Positions 8,621 through 18,500 of a DNA stretch of 40,106 nt are shown piece by piece. The translations under genes were made by a program, and so were the position numbers. The DNA lies in contig CAYGNI010000006.1 in assembly GCA_964351195.1 (NCBI GenBank), positions 1-40,106 of the forward strand. The letters run 5' to 3'. The stretch comes from TMED27 sp964351195. GTDB taxonomy: Bacteria > Pseudomonadota > Alphaproteobacteria > Micavibrionales > Micavibrionaceae. Below the pieces are notes generated by a model. It worked only from the letters and a program-made list of their open reading frames with translations, searched no databases and was not told where the DNA came from. Numbering within the stretch: position 1 is the first letter of the stretch; every line of letters starts with the position of its first letter.

Positions 8621-9655
8621 ATGCGTTTTTTTAAATTCAATTTTGTACTGAGCGTTGCTGCTGTCTGTATATTGTCTTCAGGCGCCGCTTTTTCTCAGCA
8701 AAATTCAGGACCGTTTGCACCGCCACCCGGTCTTAACACGATCAACGACAATCCACAAAATTCCGGCGATTTGTTACCGCCAGGCCCGCCAGGTTTAAAT
8801 TTTGATGACACCGAATTTGATTTTGAGAAATCTCCCGAAGAGATAGAAACAGAGACACGCAAAGAAGCCTTCGATGCCGCGCTGCAAGGTCTGTTGCCAT
8901 TAAGACCTGAGGAAATTCGTGCTTTGCTTGAGCGCTTTGATCGCACACAAGAATCCGTGCAAATTCCCGTCTATCCCAATCCAAAGCCGGAGGTGGCGGT
9001 GCAGACTGTTCCTCTTGACCCCGGTTCTCTACCTGTTTCCGTTAAGGTTGCTTATGGCCATGTAACGACGATTAATATTCTTGATAGCTCTGGTTCGCCG
9101 TGGCCGATTCAGGACATTACCTGGGCGGGGGATTTTGAAGTGATTGAATCGGGATCGGAAAACGGATCGCATATTATCCGCATATCCCCGCAATCCGAAT
9201 TTGCATTTGGGAACATGTCTTTAAGATTGCTGGCGCTGGACACACCTATAGTCTTGACGCTGGAGACAAGCCGCGAGATTGTGCATTATCGTTTTGATGC
9301 GATTATTCCGGAGATTGGGCCGTTTGGGAAAACACCGTTTATACAAACACGTGTTTCTATCACGGCGGGCGATAAGAATCTCACCAGCATTCTAGAAGGG
9401 ATTGTGCCCTTGGATGCCGAACGCTTGAATGTAAGCGGCGTTGATAACCGGACATCCGCCTATAAGCTAGATGGTATGACGATTTTACGAACACCGTTTA
9501 CGCTTCTCTCGCCCGCATGGGAATCTTCTGTTTCTTCTGCTGATGGGACACGCGTTTATGCGTTGCAGGAAACGCCTGTTGTTTTGCTGTCAGAGCGTGG
9601 AAAAACATTGAGAGCCCGTATATCTAGCCGTGGAGATGTGCTGAATGAGCAATGA
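8621..9655 (+). CDS. icmK: IcmK/DotH-like T4BSS outer-membrane core protein
   Basis: This 344-residue protein has a signal peptide (1-25, cleavage near AFSQQ). A Pro-rich stretch follows, then the family helix ALQGLLPLRPEEIRALLERF with FDRTQESVQ (about 88-112). The beta-rich domain contains KVAYGHVTTINILDSSGSPW and PIQDITW, the best-conserved signature of DotH/IcmK/TraN. DotH forms the outer-membrane ring of the Dot/Icm core with DotC and DotD; the lipoproteins DotC and DotD are not in this window. Its 3' end overlaps the next gene (icmE) by 11 nt, which indicates translational coupling. The identification is firm from these motifs plus gene order. Confidence 0.88.
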   Translation: MRFFKFNFVLSVAAVCILSSGAAFSQQNSGPFAPPPGLNTINDNPQNSGDLLPPGPPGLNFDDTEFDFEKSPEEIETETRKEAFDAALQGLLPLRPEEIRALLERFDRTQESVQIPVYPNPKPEVAVQTVPLDPGSLPVSVKVAYGHVTTINILDSSGSPWPIQDITWAGDFEVIESGSENGSHIIRISPQSEFAFGNMSLRLLALDTPIVLTLETSREIVHYRFDAIIPEIGPFGKTPFIQTRVSITAGDKNLTSILEGIVPLDAERLNVSGVDNRTSAYKLDGMTILRTPFTLLSPAWESSVSSADGTRVYALQETPVVLLSERGKTLRARISSRGDVLNEQ

Positions 9656-10895
9656 TGATGTAGATAATGACATTGAGCTGGAGGATGCCAGCTTTGATGA
9701 GTTTGAAGAAAAGAATAATACGCTTGGCTCTATGGTGCGGGACAATCCTGCGCTGAAAGTCGGGCTGATTGCTGTTGCGATTATCGTGATTTTTGGTGCA
9801 ATTATGTTCCTTGGTGGGGATGACTCCGCCACGAACACGTCTTTGGTTGGTAGTGGCTCTGATGTTTCTGCGCCGCCGGGTACCGAAGCCGCAAGTCCGC
9901 AATACCGGGAGGCTGTTCAGGAAGTCAATGAGCGTGATCGCGAGATTGCAATTCTTGAAGGAACGAGCGCTATTCCTACGCCGGTTGATCCGCCTGTGGG
10001 TATTTTGACTGTCCCTGAACAAGAGGTTGAGCAGGAAGACCCTTTACAACGTTGGAGAAAATTGCAGGAAGAGCGTTTAGAGCGCGAGCTGCAGCAAACT
10101 CAGGTTATTCAGCCAGCTCCTCTGCCTGAGAATAACGACAGAGGGCAAGCAGTTCAGGCCCTCGCCGATCTGATGTCCGAGCAAATGCAGGCTATCCTAG
10201 AAAGCCGCCAAAATAATATCTCTTCCTTAGCTGTCAGCGACCCTTCTATCCTTGAGCCTGATGAAGCGACTTTAGCCAGTGCGAATACCAATGCGCTTGC
10301 CCAAAACCAAGCTCAAGCGCAGCCACAGGTTATTGAAGAAGTTGTCCTTCCGGCCGGTGAAATTGAATATGCACAGCTTTTAATTGAAGCTAACACAGAT
10401 GTTCCCGGGCCAGTTTTGGCGCAGATGATGTCCGGGCCTTTGATGGGTTCAAGGATTATTGGTGAATTTGATGTGCAACGTGAATATTTGACATTAAATT
10501 TTAATACAGTCATCTATGATGGTGAAAGCATTGCGGTTGATGCAGTAGCACTTGATCCCGGGACAAGCCTTCCAGGGCTGGCGACAGAGGTGGATAAACG
10601 CTACTTACAACGAGTAGCATTGCCTGCGGCGGCGGCGTTTGTTGAAGGACTTGCATCTGCGATTTCAGAATCCGGGCGCACAACAGTTACGATTGAAGGT
10701 GAAACCGTGTCCGAGCAAGTTAACGATACTGATAACGATCAAGAAGTTGCATCAGGTGTTGAAGAGGCCGGCCAAGAGCTTCGTGATATTATTGATGATG
10801 AGGTCGATGAGATTGAAACACTTATTCGTGTTGAAGCCGGTACACCAATGGGTATATTGTTTCTTGAGCCTGTTATACGCCAGGTTCAGTTTTAA
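9645..10895 (+). CDS. icmE: IcmE/DotG-like T4BSS core protein (VirB10-like C-terminus)
   Basis: This 416-residue protein has an acidic cytoplasmic N-terminus (1-35), a membrane segment (about 38-57), a long Gln/Glu/Pro-rich periplasmic spacer (60-240), and a conserved C-terminal domain (about 245-416). The C-terminal domain holds AQLLIEANTDVPGPVLAQMM, SGPLMGSRIIGEF, VDAVALDP and AGTPMGILFLEP, all typical of DotG/TrbI. It spans the periplasm and links inner and outer membranes. It is far shorter than Legionella DotG (over 1000 residues) because the long pentapeptide-like repeat region of that protein is absent; IncI TraO is also short. The start overlaps the end of icmK. Confidence 0.88.
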   Translation: MSNDDVDNDIELEDASFDEFEEKNNTLGSMVRDNPALKVGLIAVAIIVIFGAIMFLGGDDSATNTSLVGSGSDVSAPPGTEAASPQYREAVQEVNERDREIAILEGTSAIPTPVDPPVGILTVPEQEVEQEDPLQRWRKLQEERLERELQQTQVIQPAPLPENNDRGQAVQALADLMSEQMQAILESRQNNISSLAVSDPSILEPDEATLASANTNALAQNQAQAQPQVIEEVVLPAGEIEYAQLLIEANTDVPGPVLAQMMSGPLMGSRIIGEFDVQREYLTLNFNTVIYDGESIAVDAVALDPGTSLPGLATEVDKRYLQRVALPAAAAFVEGLASAISESGRTTVTIEGETVSEQVNDTDNDQEVASGVEEAGQELRDIIDDEVDEIETLIRVEAGTPMGILFLEPVIRQVQF

Positions 10896-10930
10896 ATTGA
10901 ATTTAGAGACACACTGAACGGTTAAAAAAC

Positions 10931-12214
10931 ATGATGATGCAAGATGATAATCCCCCAAAAAATGAGGACGAAGACGATCTGGATTTGGATATGGATGCAG
11001 ACGATCTCGATGATTTTGATGATGATTCATGGGATGATCTTGATGTCGACTTTGAAGATGACGATGAAGCTGTTCCCGCAAAGGATAAAAAATCTGCGCC
11101 GCCTTCAAAGCCTGCTGGTGCAGGGCAAAAAACATTTGTGCAAAAATATTTTATGTTTATCGTTGGCGGTATTGTCGTCATATTTGCGGGTCTGTTTTTC
11201 CTTGGGCAAGGCGGCGGATCTTCAAATAGCAATCAACAACAGGGCGCATTGCCGCCCATGGCTGACACCAAACTTCCCGAGGCTGATGGCACAGTTTCTC
11301 TGAGTGAGGAGCAAGAAAACCTTCCGCCTATGCCCGCGAGCATGCAAGCGGATGCGGATATGATTGACCTTTCTGACCCAGCGCCAGAGGAAGAGCCGGT
11401 GCGTATAGAAGGTTCAGAGCCACTAACACCGCCACCCAGCGCAGACACTCCGCAGCTTGATCTTGCCGATCTGGAAGACAGTCTGGGTACGCCTTATGAA
11501 GTTCGCAAAGCTGTGCCCATCGAAGATATAGACATCGAAGAAATTGAGGGGGCTCCAACGATGGCTGAGAAGGGGATTGACGCTTTTGCGATTGATCCTA
11601 TCGTATCGGAAGAAGAGGAAAATACTTCCAAACTGCCTGAGGATATGAGCGTGGATGCTTTTGCACCCCCGCCTGAAGCAGCAGCCACTCCTACCCCTTC
11701 ATCTGTCATTGAAAACAGCGCGGTGATGACTGAAAAAGCTGCGATTGAACAAGATGTTGAAATGCTCGAGGAGCAGCAATCTGAACTTACAGCACAAAAT
11801 TCGAAATTAGAGAGCAGTATTCAAACGGCCGAAGCGAAGGTCAGGGAACTGGAAGAAAAGCTGGCGGCGCTCGAAAAGGATATTCAAGCTAAAGAAGCCA
11901 GGAGCAAAGCGCTTGAGGAGGGCCTTCGCGAGATGGAGCAAACGCCTGCAGCCGCTCCCAAAGCACCGGCCGCAGAAGAGCCAAAGCCCACCCCTAAACC
12001 GACCGCTTCAAAGCCAAAAGCGCAGCCAAAAACTATAAACTGGGTCTTAAGGGCCGCGCAGCCAGGGCGGGCGTCTATTGCTAAAAAAGGCTCTAATGAC
12101 CTCCAGCTTATCGAAGTTGGAGACACCGTTTCCGGCCTTGGCCGCATTAAATCTATACAAATTGAGAATGATTTGTGGGTTGTGCGCGGCACGCAAGGTG
12201 CGCTGTCTCAATAG
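10931..12214 (+). CDS. icmG: IcmG/DotF-like T4BSS bitopic coiled-coil protein
   Basis: This 427-residue protein begins with an extremely acidic cytoplasmic stretch (residues 5-46 are mostly Asp/Glu). It has one membrane segment (about 73-92), a Pro/Glu-rich periplasmic region, a strong coiled coil (about 262-334), an Ala/Pro/Lys linker and a compact C-terminal domain (368-427: INWVLRAAQPGRASI, then VEVGD-like and LWVVRG). That topology and its place between icmE and icmC match IcmG/DotF/TraP. Sequence similarity to Legionella DotF is expected to be low, so the call rests on topology and synteny. Three ATG codons occur in a row at the start, and no clear ribosome site precedes them. Confidence 0.72.
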   Translation: MMMQDDNPPKNEDEDDLDLDMDADDLDDFDDDSWDDLDVDFEDDDEAVPAKDKKSAPPSKPAGAGQKTFVQKYFMFIVGGIVVIFAGLFFLGQGGGSSNSNQQQGALPPMADTKLPEADGTVSLSEEQENLPPMPASMQADADMIDLSDPAPEEEPVRIEGSEPLTPPPSADTPQLDLADLEDSLGTPYEVRKAVPIEDIDIEEIEGAPTMAEKGIDAFAIDPIVSEEEENTSKLPEDMSVDAFAPPPEAAATPTPSSVIENSAVMTEKAAIEQDVEMLEEQQSELTAQNSKLESSIQTAEAKVRELEEKLAALEKDIQAKEARSKALEEGLREMEQTPAAAPKAPAAEEPKPTPKPTASKPKAQPKTINWVLRAAQPGRASIAKKGSNDLQLIEVGDTVSGLGRIKSIQIENDLWVVRGTQGALSQ

Positions 12215-12229
12215 ACTATCTTTATGATA

Positions 12230-12272
12230 ACACTGCGTTTTATACTATCTAGATGAAATGCAGTGTTTTTTT
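12230..12272 (+). terminator. Intrinsic terminator after icmG
   Basis: ACACTGCGTTTTAT (12230-12243) pairs with ATGAAATGCAGTGT (12253-12266) over 14 positions with two G-T wobbles. The loop is 9 nt, and seven Ts (12266-12272) follow. This is the strongest terminator in the secretion cluster. It splits icmL-icmK-icmE-icmG from the icmC/D fusion gene. Confidence 0.82.
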
Positions 12273-12312
12273 CATCTTTTATTAGTGTTTGTTAATAAAA
12301 AATTAAGACAAA

Positions 12313-14073
12313 ATGTGGTGTAATATACGCATGGTGTGTAATGACAAGGATATCGGGGGTGTTCTTGGCGCGCGGCTCAAAGCTGCGTTGGCCGTTATTG
12401 GTCTTTTTTTCATTTTCACTGTTAATCCAGCCTTCGCGCAAGATATCAGCGATGTTTCAGATAACATTATCGCGTCGAGTAATCAGCTTCCGGGACTTGT
12501 CGCCGCGATTGCGTATCTGTTGGGTCTATTGCTGGGCGTTCAAGGTGTTTTGAAGTTAAAAGCACATGTTGAGAAGCCTGGTAACTCTTCAAGCGCAGGA
12601 GAAACAGCTCTTAGATCTGCGATGATTCGTTTGATTGGCGGCGGTATGTTCTTTTCGTTACCGATTGTTTATGAATCCTTGTTGAATACATTCAGCGGCG
12701 GACTTGATGACCCTTTGTTCGATACGAGCAGCGTTGCCACAGCAATATCGTCGTTGTTTGGCATTACGTCGAGCATTATACCGACCCTGAATGTGAATGA
12801 CATTCTGGCGAATATCATTGACTCCCTTCAACGAACACCTAGCCTCATTGCTGCCTTTGCTTATTTATTGGGCCTCATTATCGCAGTTAATGCGATTTTG
12901 AAAACTCGCGATCATGTAGATTCGCCGGATAATACACCCCTTCACCAACCTGTCATTCGCTTTTTAACTGCGGGCGCACTCTTTGCTATACCGACGATTT
13001 ACAATGCCATGTTCGTGTCCATTGACGGGCCGAATGATGGCGGCATTCTTTCAACCATCAGTGAGATTTTTGGCGGGCTTGGATTCTTGTACTCCGGTTA
13101 CTCACAAACAGCCTGTAATCCGATTACCTCTGGTGCGTCTGGCGTTATTGGCGGATCTAGTGCTGGACAGCTTATTTGTAGCGTCATCCTCCATACTGGT
13201 GCTTTTCCAGCGTTTCTGACCGCGATTGCCTATCTCTTTGGATTAGTGCTCGGCATTTGGGGCATTCTTAAAATCCGTGATCATGTTTTAAACCCTCAGC
13301 AAGTCGACATCATGCAAGGGATTTCACGCTTACTGGCAGGCGGTGCGTTCTTCGCGCTTCCGGTTATGGTGGAGGTTTTCAGAAATACGGTCAGCAATGC
13401 GGCCCTGAGTGCGAACGCAGCCGTGCCGGTTACGGGGTATAATGACGGTGACGGCTTTCTGGGCGGCTTGATTAGTTCTTTATTAGGCGGCACCGGCGCA
13501 TGCCCGGATGTCGTTGAGGCCAGTATTGGCCTTGATGGTATGCTGGTTTGTTTTGTGAACGATATTTTTGGGCCTATCCATGTTGTGCTCACATTCTTTG
13601 CGTTTGTTGCCGGTATGATTTTCATCATGATCGGTATATCGCGCCTGATCAAAAGCGCGCAGGACGGAGCAAAAGGCCCTGGCGGGCTTGGCACTATTAT
13701 GACCTTTATTATGGGCGGGGCACTGATTTCATATAATGAAATCTTACGTGCGACATCAACCACATTTGCCGGAAGTCCTGTGACACGATCTTATGCTGAG
13801 TTACAATATATCGAGGGTTTGACAACCAATGAGGTTAGTGCGCTTCATGCTGTTATTACGGCCATCACAAAATTCATGATTATTGTTGGCTTGCTTAGCT
13901 TTGTGCGCGGGTTGTTCATTGTCCGCAATGTTGCGGAGGGTAACCAGCAGGCTTCTATGATGGCCGCCGTGACGCATATTGTTGCGGGGGCCTTATGCGT
14001 GAATTTGGGGCCATTGCTGACTGCGGTTCAAAATACACTTGGGATTTCCAATTACGGGATTGTGTTCTCATAA
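12313..14073 (+). CDS. Fusion of three IcmD-like units and an IcmC/DotE-like unit
   Basis: This is a 586-residue polytopic membrane protein with a signal-like N-terminus (about 22-42, ending AFAQ). Three tandem units follow (about 44-130, 161-238, 283-360), each of the form P-x3-A-x-AYLLGL-x8-ILK-x-RDHV-x2-P and ending in an A/GGALFA.P membrane helix. These are IcmD/DotP-like. The last part (405-582) has a fourth related hairpin plus VGLLSFVRGLFIVRNVAEG and HIVAGALCVNLGPLL, the IcmC/DotE/DotV signature. In Legionella IcmC and IcmD are separate small proteins. The start is uncertain: ATG 12313 and ATG 12331 are in frame, neither has a ribosome site, and a possible -10 box lies at 12321-12326. 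Confidence 0.85.
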   Translation: MWCNIRMVCNDKDIGGVLGARLKAALAVIGLFFIFTVNPAFAQDISDVSDNIIASSNQLPGLVAAIAYLLGLLLGVQGVLKLKAHVEKPGNSSSAGETALRSAMIRLIGGGMFFSLPIVYESLLNTFSGGLDDPLFDTSSVATAISSLFGITSSIIPTLNVNDILANIIDSLQRTPSLIAAFAYLLGLIIAVNAILKTRDHVDSPDNTPLHQPVIRFLTAGALFAIPTIYNAMFVSIDGPNDGGILSTISEIFGGLGFLYSGYSQTACNPITSGASGVIGGSSAGQLICSVILHTGAFPAFLTAIAYLFGLVLGIWGILKIRDHVLNPQQVDIMQGISRLLAGGAFFALPVMVEVFRNTVSNAALSANAAVPVTGYNDGDGFLGGLISSLLGGTGACPDVVEASIGLDGMLVCFVNDIFGPIHVVLTFFAFVAGMIFIMIGISRLIKSAQDGAKGPGGLGTIMTFIMGGALISYNEILRATSTTFAGSPVTRSYAELQYIEGLTTNEVSALHAVITAITKFMIIVGLLSFVRGLFIVRNVAEGNQQASMMAAVTHIVAGALCVNLGPLLTAVQNTLGISNYGIVFS

Positions 14074-14099
14074 GCTTTAAACCTGTGTATAATAGCGTC

Positions 14100-14792
14100 A
14101 TGGAAAAACTTCCCCTTATGCTCAGCATCAAAAGACCGTCATCGAAACACAAGACTGGCGGCGGGGGACAGTTAGCGAAACTCTCTACAGAAATTAAGCA
14201 AAAAATTTTAGAGCGCGATGACTTCACATGTCAGTGTTGCGGCTTCCAATCGAAGAAGTATCAGGAAATTCACTTCCTGAATGGCGACAAAACTGACTTC
14301 AAAGAATCCAATCTGGCAACGACTTGCATCTTTTGCCACCAATGTTTTAACTTGGATAAGGTCAGCGAGATGCGATCGGGCGTACTTTTATGGCTGCCGG
14401 AGATTGAACAGGCCGAATTACACCATATTGCCCGTTCCATTTACGTGGCGCGGATTTCTCAAGGTCCAGTGGCGGAAGCGGCACGAAAATCTCTAGATGT
14501 TATAATGAGCCGCCGAGAGGAAGCTAAAAACCGGATCAGCACTGACGATCCTTATATTCTTTCCACCGTTTTGCGGGACTATCTGGCGCCGTCCCATTAC
14601 AAAGCTCGTATGCAAAAGTTGAAAGGTGTACGTCTTTTTCCCCTAGATCGACGAATTATTAAAGAAGCGGATTTGGAGTTTAACCAGTTTCCACAGATAT
14701 TAGCCTATTGGCGGTCCAAAGACGGGCCTTTCGGCGGAAAAGCCCCGCCACAATGGATTTCAATCTATCAAAAATTAGCCTCTGCTACATAG
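14100..14792 (+). CDS. icmJ: IcmJ/DotN-like zinc-binding T4BSS protein
   Basis: The protein is 230 residues from the ATG at 14100. The core CQCCGFQSKKYQEIHFLNGD plus CIFCHQCF gives two CxxC pairs in an HNH-like zinc site, followed by LPEIEQAELHHIARSIYVA. Both segments are characteristic of DotN/IcmJ, which in Legionella binds the coupling-protein complex of DotL and DotM. The reading frame is open farther upstream, into the icmC-like gene, but those codons antisense-overlap nothing and only duplicate icmC sequence in another frame. ATG 14118 is an alternative start; neither start has a good ribosome site. Twenty-six nt separate it from the icmC-like gene, suggesting one transcript. Confidence 0.87.
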   Translation: MEKLPLMLSIKRPSSKHKTGGGGQLAKLSTEIKQKILERDDFTCQCCGFQSKKYQEIHFLNGDKTDFKESNLATTCIFCHQCFNLDKVSEMRSGVLLWLPEIEQAELHHIARSIYVARISQGPVAEAARKSLDVIMSRREEAKNRISTDDPYILSTVLRDYLAPSHYKARMQKLKGVRLFPLDRRIIKEADLEFNQFPQILAYWRSKDGPFGGKAPPQWISIYQKLASAT

Positions 14793-14801
14793 TTTTTGTT
14801 A

Positions 14802-14821
14802 AATGTGGCAAAAATGTGGCA
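14802..14821. repeat. Direct repeat aatgtggca x2
   Basis: The two copies start at 14802 and 14813, one helical turn apart (11 bp). The 7-bp core AATGTGG also occurs at 12312, in front of the icmD/icmC fusion gene. This spacing is what a DNA-binding regulator would use, but no regulator is known here. Confidence 0.5.
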
Positions 14822-14856
14822 ATTTCTTAACTGAAAATTAATTTTTTTTGTGATAC

Positions 14857-14864
14857 TGTAATAT
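14857..14864 (+). promoter_or_regulatory. Possible extended -10 promoter of icmD
   Basis: TGTAATAT fits an extended -10 (TGN plus a TATAAT-like hexamer). The same octamer occurs at 12319-12326 before the fusion gene. There is no convincing -35, but an A/T-rich UP-like tract (14831-14850) precedes it. The transcript would carry a leader of about 60 nt. Confidence 0.4.
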
Positions 14865-14930
14865 GAAGGGAAGCAATTTTTCCTGTGTTATGCATGACAA
14901 TTGGGCACAATCGATTAGAGGAGACACATA

Positions 14931-15332
14931 ATGTTCAAGAACATTTATTATACAGCAGGCGCTGCTATTACCGCAGGCGCGCTTTCGACATCCACAAAGG
15001 CTTATGCTGCTGCAGGCGGCGGCGGGGCAGGCGGCAATAACTTCAGTAATATTGCTGAAAATATCGTAAATTCTATTTCCGACATTCCAGGTTTGATTTC
15101 GGCGCTTTCATACCTTTTGGGGGTATTAATCGGCGTTTTGGGTATCATGAAAATTAAAGATCATGTTGAGAACCCAACACAGACACCATTGAAAGATGGT
15201 GCTATTCGTCTCGCAGCGGGCGGCGCATTGTTTGCGTTCCCGATCATATCAGAAGCGATGTTTAACACAGTAGGTGATGGTACAGCGGTTGATACACCTC
15301 AGCTTAACTCCGTTAAGTTCGAGACACTGTAA
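14931..15332 (+). CDS. icmD: IcmD/DotP-like small membrane protein
   Basis: This 133-residue protein has an N-terminal signal-like segment (1-27, ending KAYAAAGG), a Gly-rich linker, then two membrane hairpin helices. The sequence IPGLISALSYLLGVLIGVLG, KIKDHVENP and AAGGALFAFPIISEAMF is almost the same pattern as each of the three units in the fusion gene at 12313. Length and topology match IcmD/DotP. It has the best ribosome site of the cluster (AGAGGAG, 8 nt before ATG), a promoter candidate before it and a terminator after it, so it is probably made in larger amounts than its neighbours. That would suit a multi-copy membrane component, which is inference. Confidence 0.83.
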   Translation: MFKNIYYTAGAAITAGALSTSTKAYAAAGGGGAGGNNFSNIAENIVNSISDIPGLISALSYLLGVLIGVLGIMKIKDHVENPTQTPLKDGAIRLAAGGALFAFPIISEAMFNTVGDGTAVDTPQLNSVKFETL

Positions 15333-15368
15333 TATAAGATTTAACTTAACTTAGCACTCAGAAATGGA

Positions 15369-15402
15369 AACGGAGCCTCTTACTCAAGGCTCCGTTTTCT
15401 TC
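15369..15402 (+). terminator. Intrinsic terminator after icmD
   Basis: AACGGAGCCT (15369-15378) pairs perfectly with AGGCTCCGTT (15387-15396) around an 8-nt loop. TTTTCTTCT follows. It should reduce read-through from icmD into icmB. The rest of the gap to icmB (15403-15505) is AT-rich and may hold the icmB promoter, which I could not place. Confidence 0.85.
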
Positions 15403-15505
15403 TCGGGCCTACGGGTATTTTGACCCTAGGATGAGATGCTTATATCAGTTATATTAATAGTAGAGCCTTACTATAGTTCAAGCAGAGCAATGTGATCAGT
15501 CTTTA

Positions 15506-18500
15506 ATGAATGTTTTTGAAAAAATAATGATGCCTTTCCAGAAGGCATTCCGGCAATCCATATCCTCATTTATCCAACTTGAGACTGCTGATAATGAGAC
15601 AACGATTGTGTCGACCGACGGATCGCTCGTGTCCTATGTCAAAATCGAGGGTAGCCGCCAGATAATAGGAGATGAAGAGTATAATCATATCGTTGAATCT
15701 GCGACTATTAAAATGGGCTCGCGGTTTGACCGTCAGGGTCATGCGCTGCAGATCTATTTCGCCAGAAATCCGGACCGGATCCGCGAAGAGCTGGAATCGC
15801 TTTTGCGGCCATCTCGCAAGACAGCTGAGAATATCGGGCTGGAGGTTCAAGATGTTTTTGACGAGCGCGTGCGGCATCTGGAGAGGTTTTTGACGCATGA
15901 GGAGGCTTATTTTGTTCTGTGGACCCGTCCCAGTATTCTGACCAAAAATGAATTTGAAAGCTCTACCAAAAAGGCGAAGGAAGACGTTAAAAACTGGGTG
16001 AATGCCCCTAATGCGCAATATCCTTATTCCGCGCTAGAGCCTTTGCGTACGCGCCATAAAAGTTATGTTTCTGCTATCATGTCGGCGCTTGATGAGCTGG
16101 CGATTCGTGGGCAATTACTGGATGTCCATACAGCGCTCATGCATGTGCGTAATAATCTGTTCCCTGATCGGGCGAATGATCGATGGAAGCCTTGTTTACC
16201 GGGCGATCCCATCCCGCCGCGTATGCCTAAGAACAAGATTGATATGTCGGATCTGCTGTGGCCAAGCTTGCCGAACCAAATCACGGCGGCAGACGCGAAA
16301 GTGATCGGCAAGTCGGTAGTGCGTATTGGTAATTTGCTGTGGGCCGGCGGGGATATGACTCTGGGACCGATGGATGCGACGGCGTTTCCAAGCCTTCTAA
16401 ACCGTCTTGTGGAGGCGGATATTCCGTTCCGGATTTCCTTCCTGCTGGAGGGTGGCGGTGTTTATGCGACGTCGTTCCGTACATTTATCGCCACCATTAT
16501 GGGGCCGACGAATGCGGCGAATAAGCAAATCAAATACTCCTTGGAAGGCTTGCAATCCATGGCGCGTAAAGAGCCTGTTGTGCGCATGCGGGTTTCGTTT
16601 GCGACGTGGTGCAACCTCGAAGAAAAAGACGCCATTCTCGACCGGCTTTCTATCTTACTGCAATCGATTGAGAGTTGGGGCTATTGTCAGGTGAGTGAGT
16701 TTTCCGGCGATCCGCTTGATTGTGTGATGTCTTCGGCGATGGGAATCCATTGTTCCGGGACGGCCCCAACAGGTATTGCGCCGATGTATGAAATGATGAA
16801 GCTGCTGCCTTGGCAGCGCCCATCCAGCCCGTTTGAAGATGGGGCAATGGTGTTCAGAACGCCGGACGGAAAAGTCTGGCCATATCAAACAGGGACGAAC
16901 TTGACGACGACATGGTTCGATCTGATCTTCGCGCAGCCGGGTGCTGGTAAATCTGTTCTCCTGAACACTTTGAATCTGGGTACAATTTTATCACCGGGCC
17001 TGAGCAAATTGCCATATGTGGCAGTGATTGATATCGGGCCGTCCTCATCGGGGCTTATTTCCCTTGTACGTGAGGCTTTACCGCTCAGACGTCAACACGA
17101 AGCGGCGTATTACCGCCTACAGATGTCACATCAATATGCAATCAACCCGTTTGATACGCAGCTTGGATGCCGTAAGCCTTTGATGGATGAGCGCAGTTAT
17201 CTGGTTGAGCTTTTAACGATGCTGTGTACCCCGCCCGGATACGATAAGCCCTATGACGGGATGCAACAGCTTTGCGGCCTTGTGATTGATGAGATGTATC
17301 GCTGGCGGGAGGACGAAGCTGCAAACGCGGAGCCGCGCCCTTATTTGCCGCGTTTGGAATCTGAAGTTGACGAAGCTTTGCAAAAATTTAACGTTCACTT
17401 GCCGACTGATCCTTATTGGTGGGATGTGGTCGACAAGATGTTCGAGCTAGAACAATATCACATTGCCAATTTAGCGCAGCGCCATGCGGTGCCGACATTG
17501 GGTGATGCGATCACGGCGTCGCGCAGGCCGCAAATTAGAAGCCTTTTGGAAGAAACGGCGGTGGGTTTCAGTACGGAAACGGTGATCGGCGCGTTTGAGC
17601 GGATGGTCACCTCGGCCATTCGCGAATACCCGATTTTGTCTTCGGTCACACAGTTCGACATTGCCGATGCACGCATATGCTCGCTGGACCTTATGGATGT
17701 GGCGCCGCAGGGCGATGAAACCGCGGACCGCCAGACGGGAATCATGTATATGCTGGCGCGTCATGCTTTGGTGCGTAGCTGGTGGATGAGCAAGGAAGCC
17801 GTGCAGCATGTGCCGCGTAAATACCAGCAATACCATGAGCTGCGCCTGCAGGATATCGGCGAGTCACCGAAGCGTCTTTGCTATGACGAGTTTCACAGAA
17901 CCAGTAACTCGCCGTCTGTGCGCAACCAAATTATCCGTGATGTGCGTGAAGGACGTAAACGCGGGGTACAGATTGTTTTGACCTCACAGCTTTTGGACGA
18001 CTTCCATAAAGACATGGTCGATTTGGCGACAGGTGTCTGGGTCCTGGGTACTGCGATTTCTGACAAGGCTGTTGACGATGTGCAGGAACGCTTCGGGCTT
18101 TCAGAGACTGCGCGCAATGTCATTCGCCATAAACTGACCGGTCCGAAATCTATCGGAGCGCCATGTTTGTTTGTTTTGGGAACAACGGATGGACGCTATG
18201 AGCAGCATCTTTATAACACGCTGGGGCCGATTGAGCTGTGGGCGCTGTCGACATCCGCAGAAGACGTGGCTATTCGTAACAGGCTGTATGTCAAGCTGGG
18301 AGCCAGCCGCGCGCGGCAGGTTCTGGCCAGCATGTATCCGGGCGGAAGCGCCCGCAATGAAATTCGCCGCCGTGTTTTGGAGCGCAGCGAAGATGGCGAA
18401 GCGCGCACGGCTATGGTGAGTGCTATTATTGAAGAGCTGGTGGATGAAATGGTTGAAGCCAGCAAAAAAGCGCAAAAAGAAGAAGCGGCCGAACGCATTG

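Noticed and set aside
12313..14073. Interpretation as DotA
   Set aside because: DotA is a polytopic protein of about 1000 residues with a large periplasmic loop. The repeated IcmD hairpins and IcmC C-terminus explain this protein better.
13995..14099. Upstream extension of the icmJ reading frame into the icmC-like gene
   Set aside because: The extra 35 codons overlap the well-supported end of the icmC-like gene in another frame and do not resemble IcmJ sequence. The ATG at 14100 fits IcmJ length.
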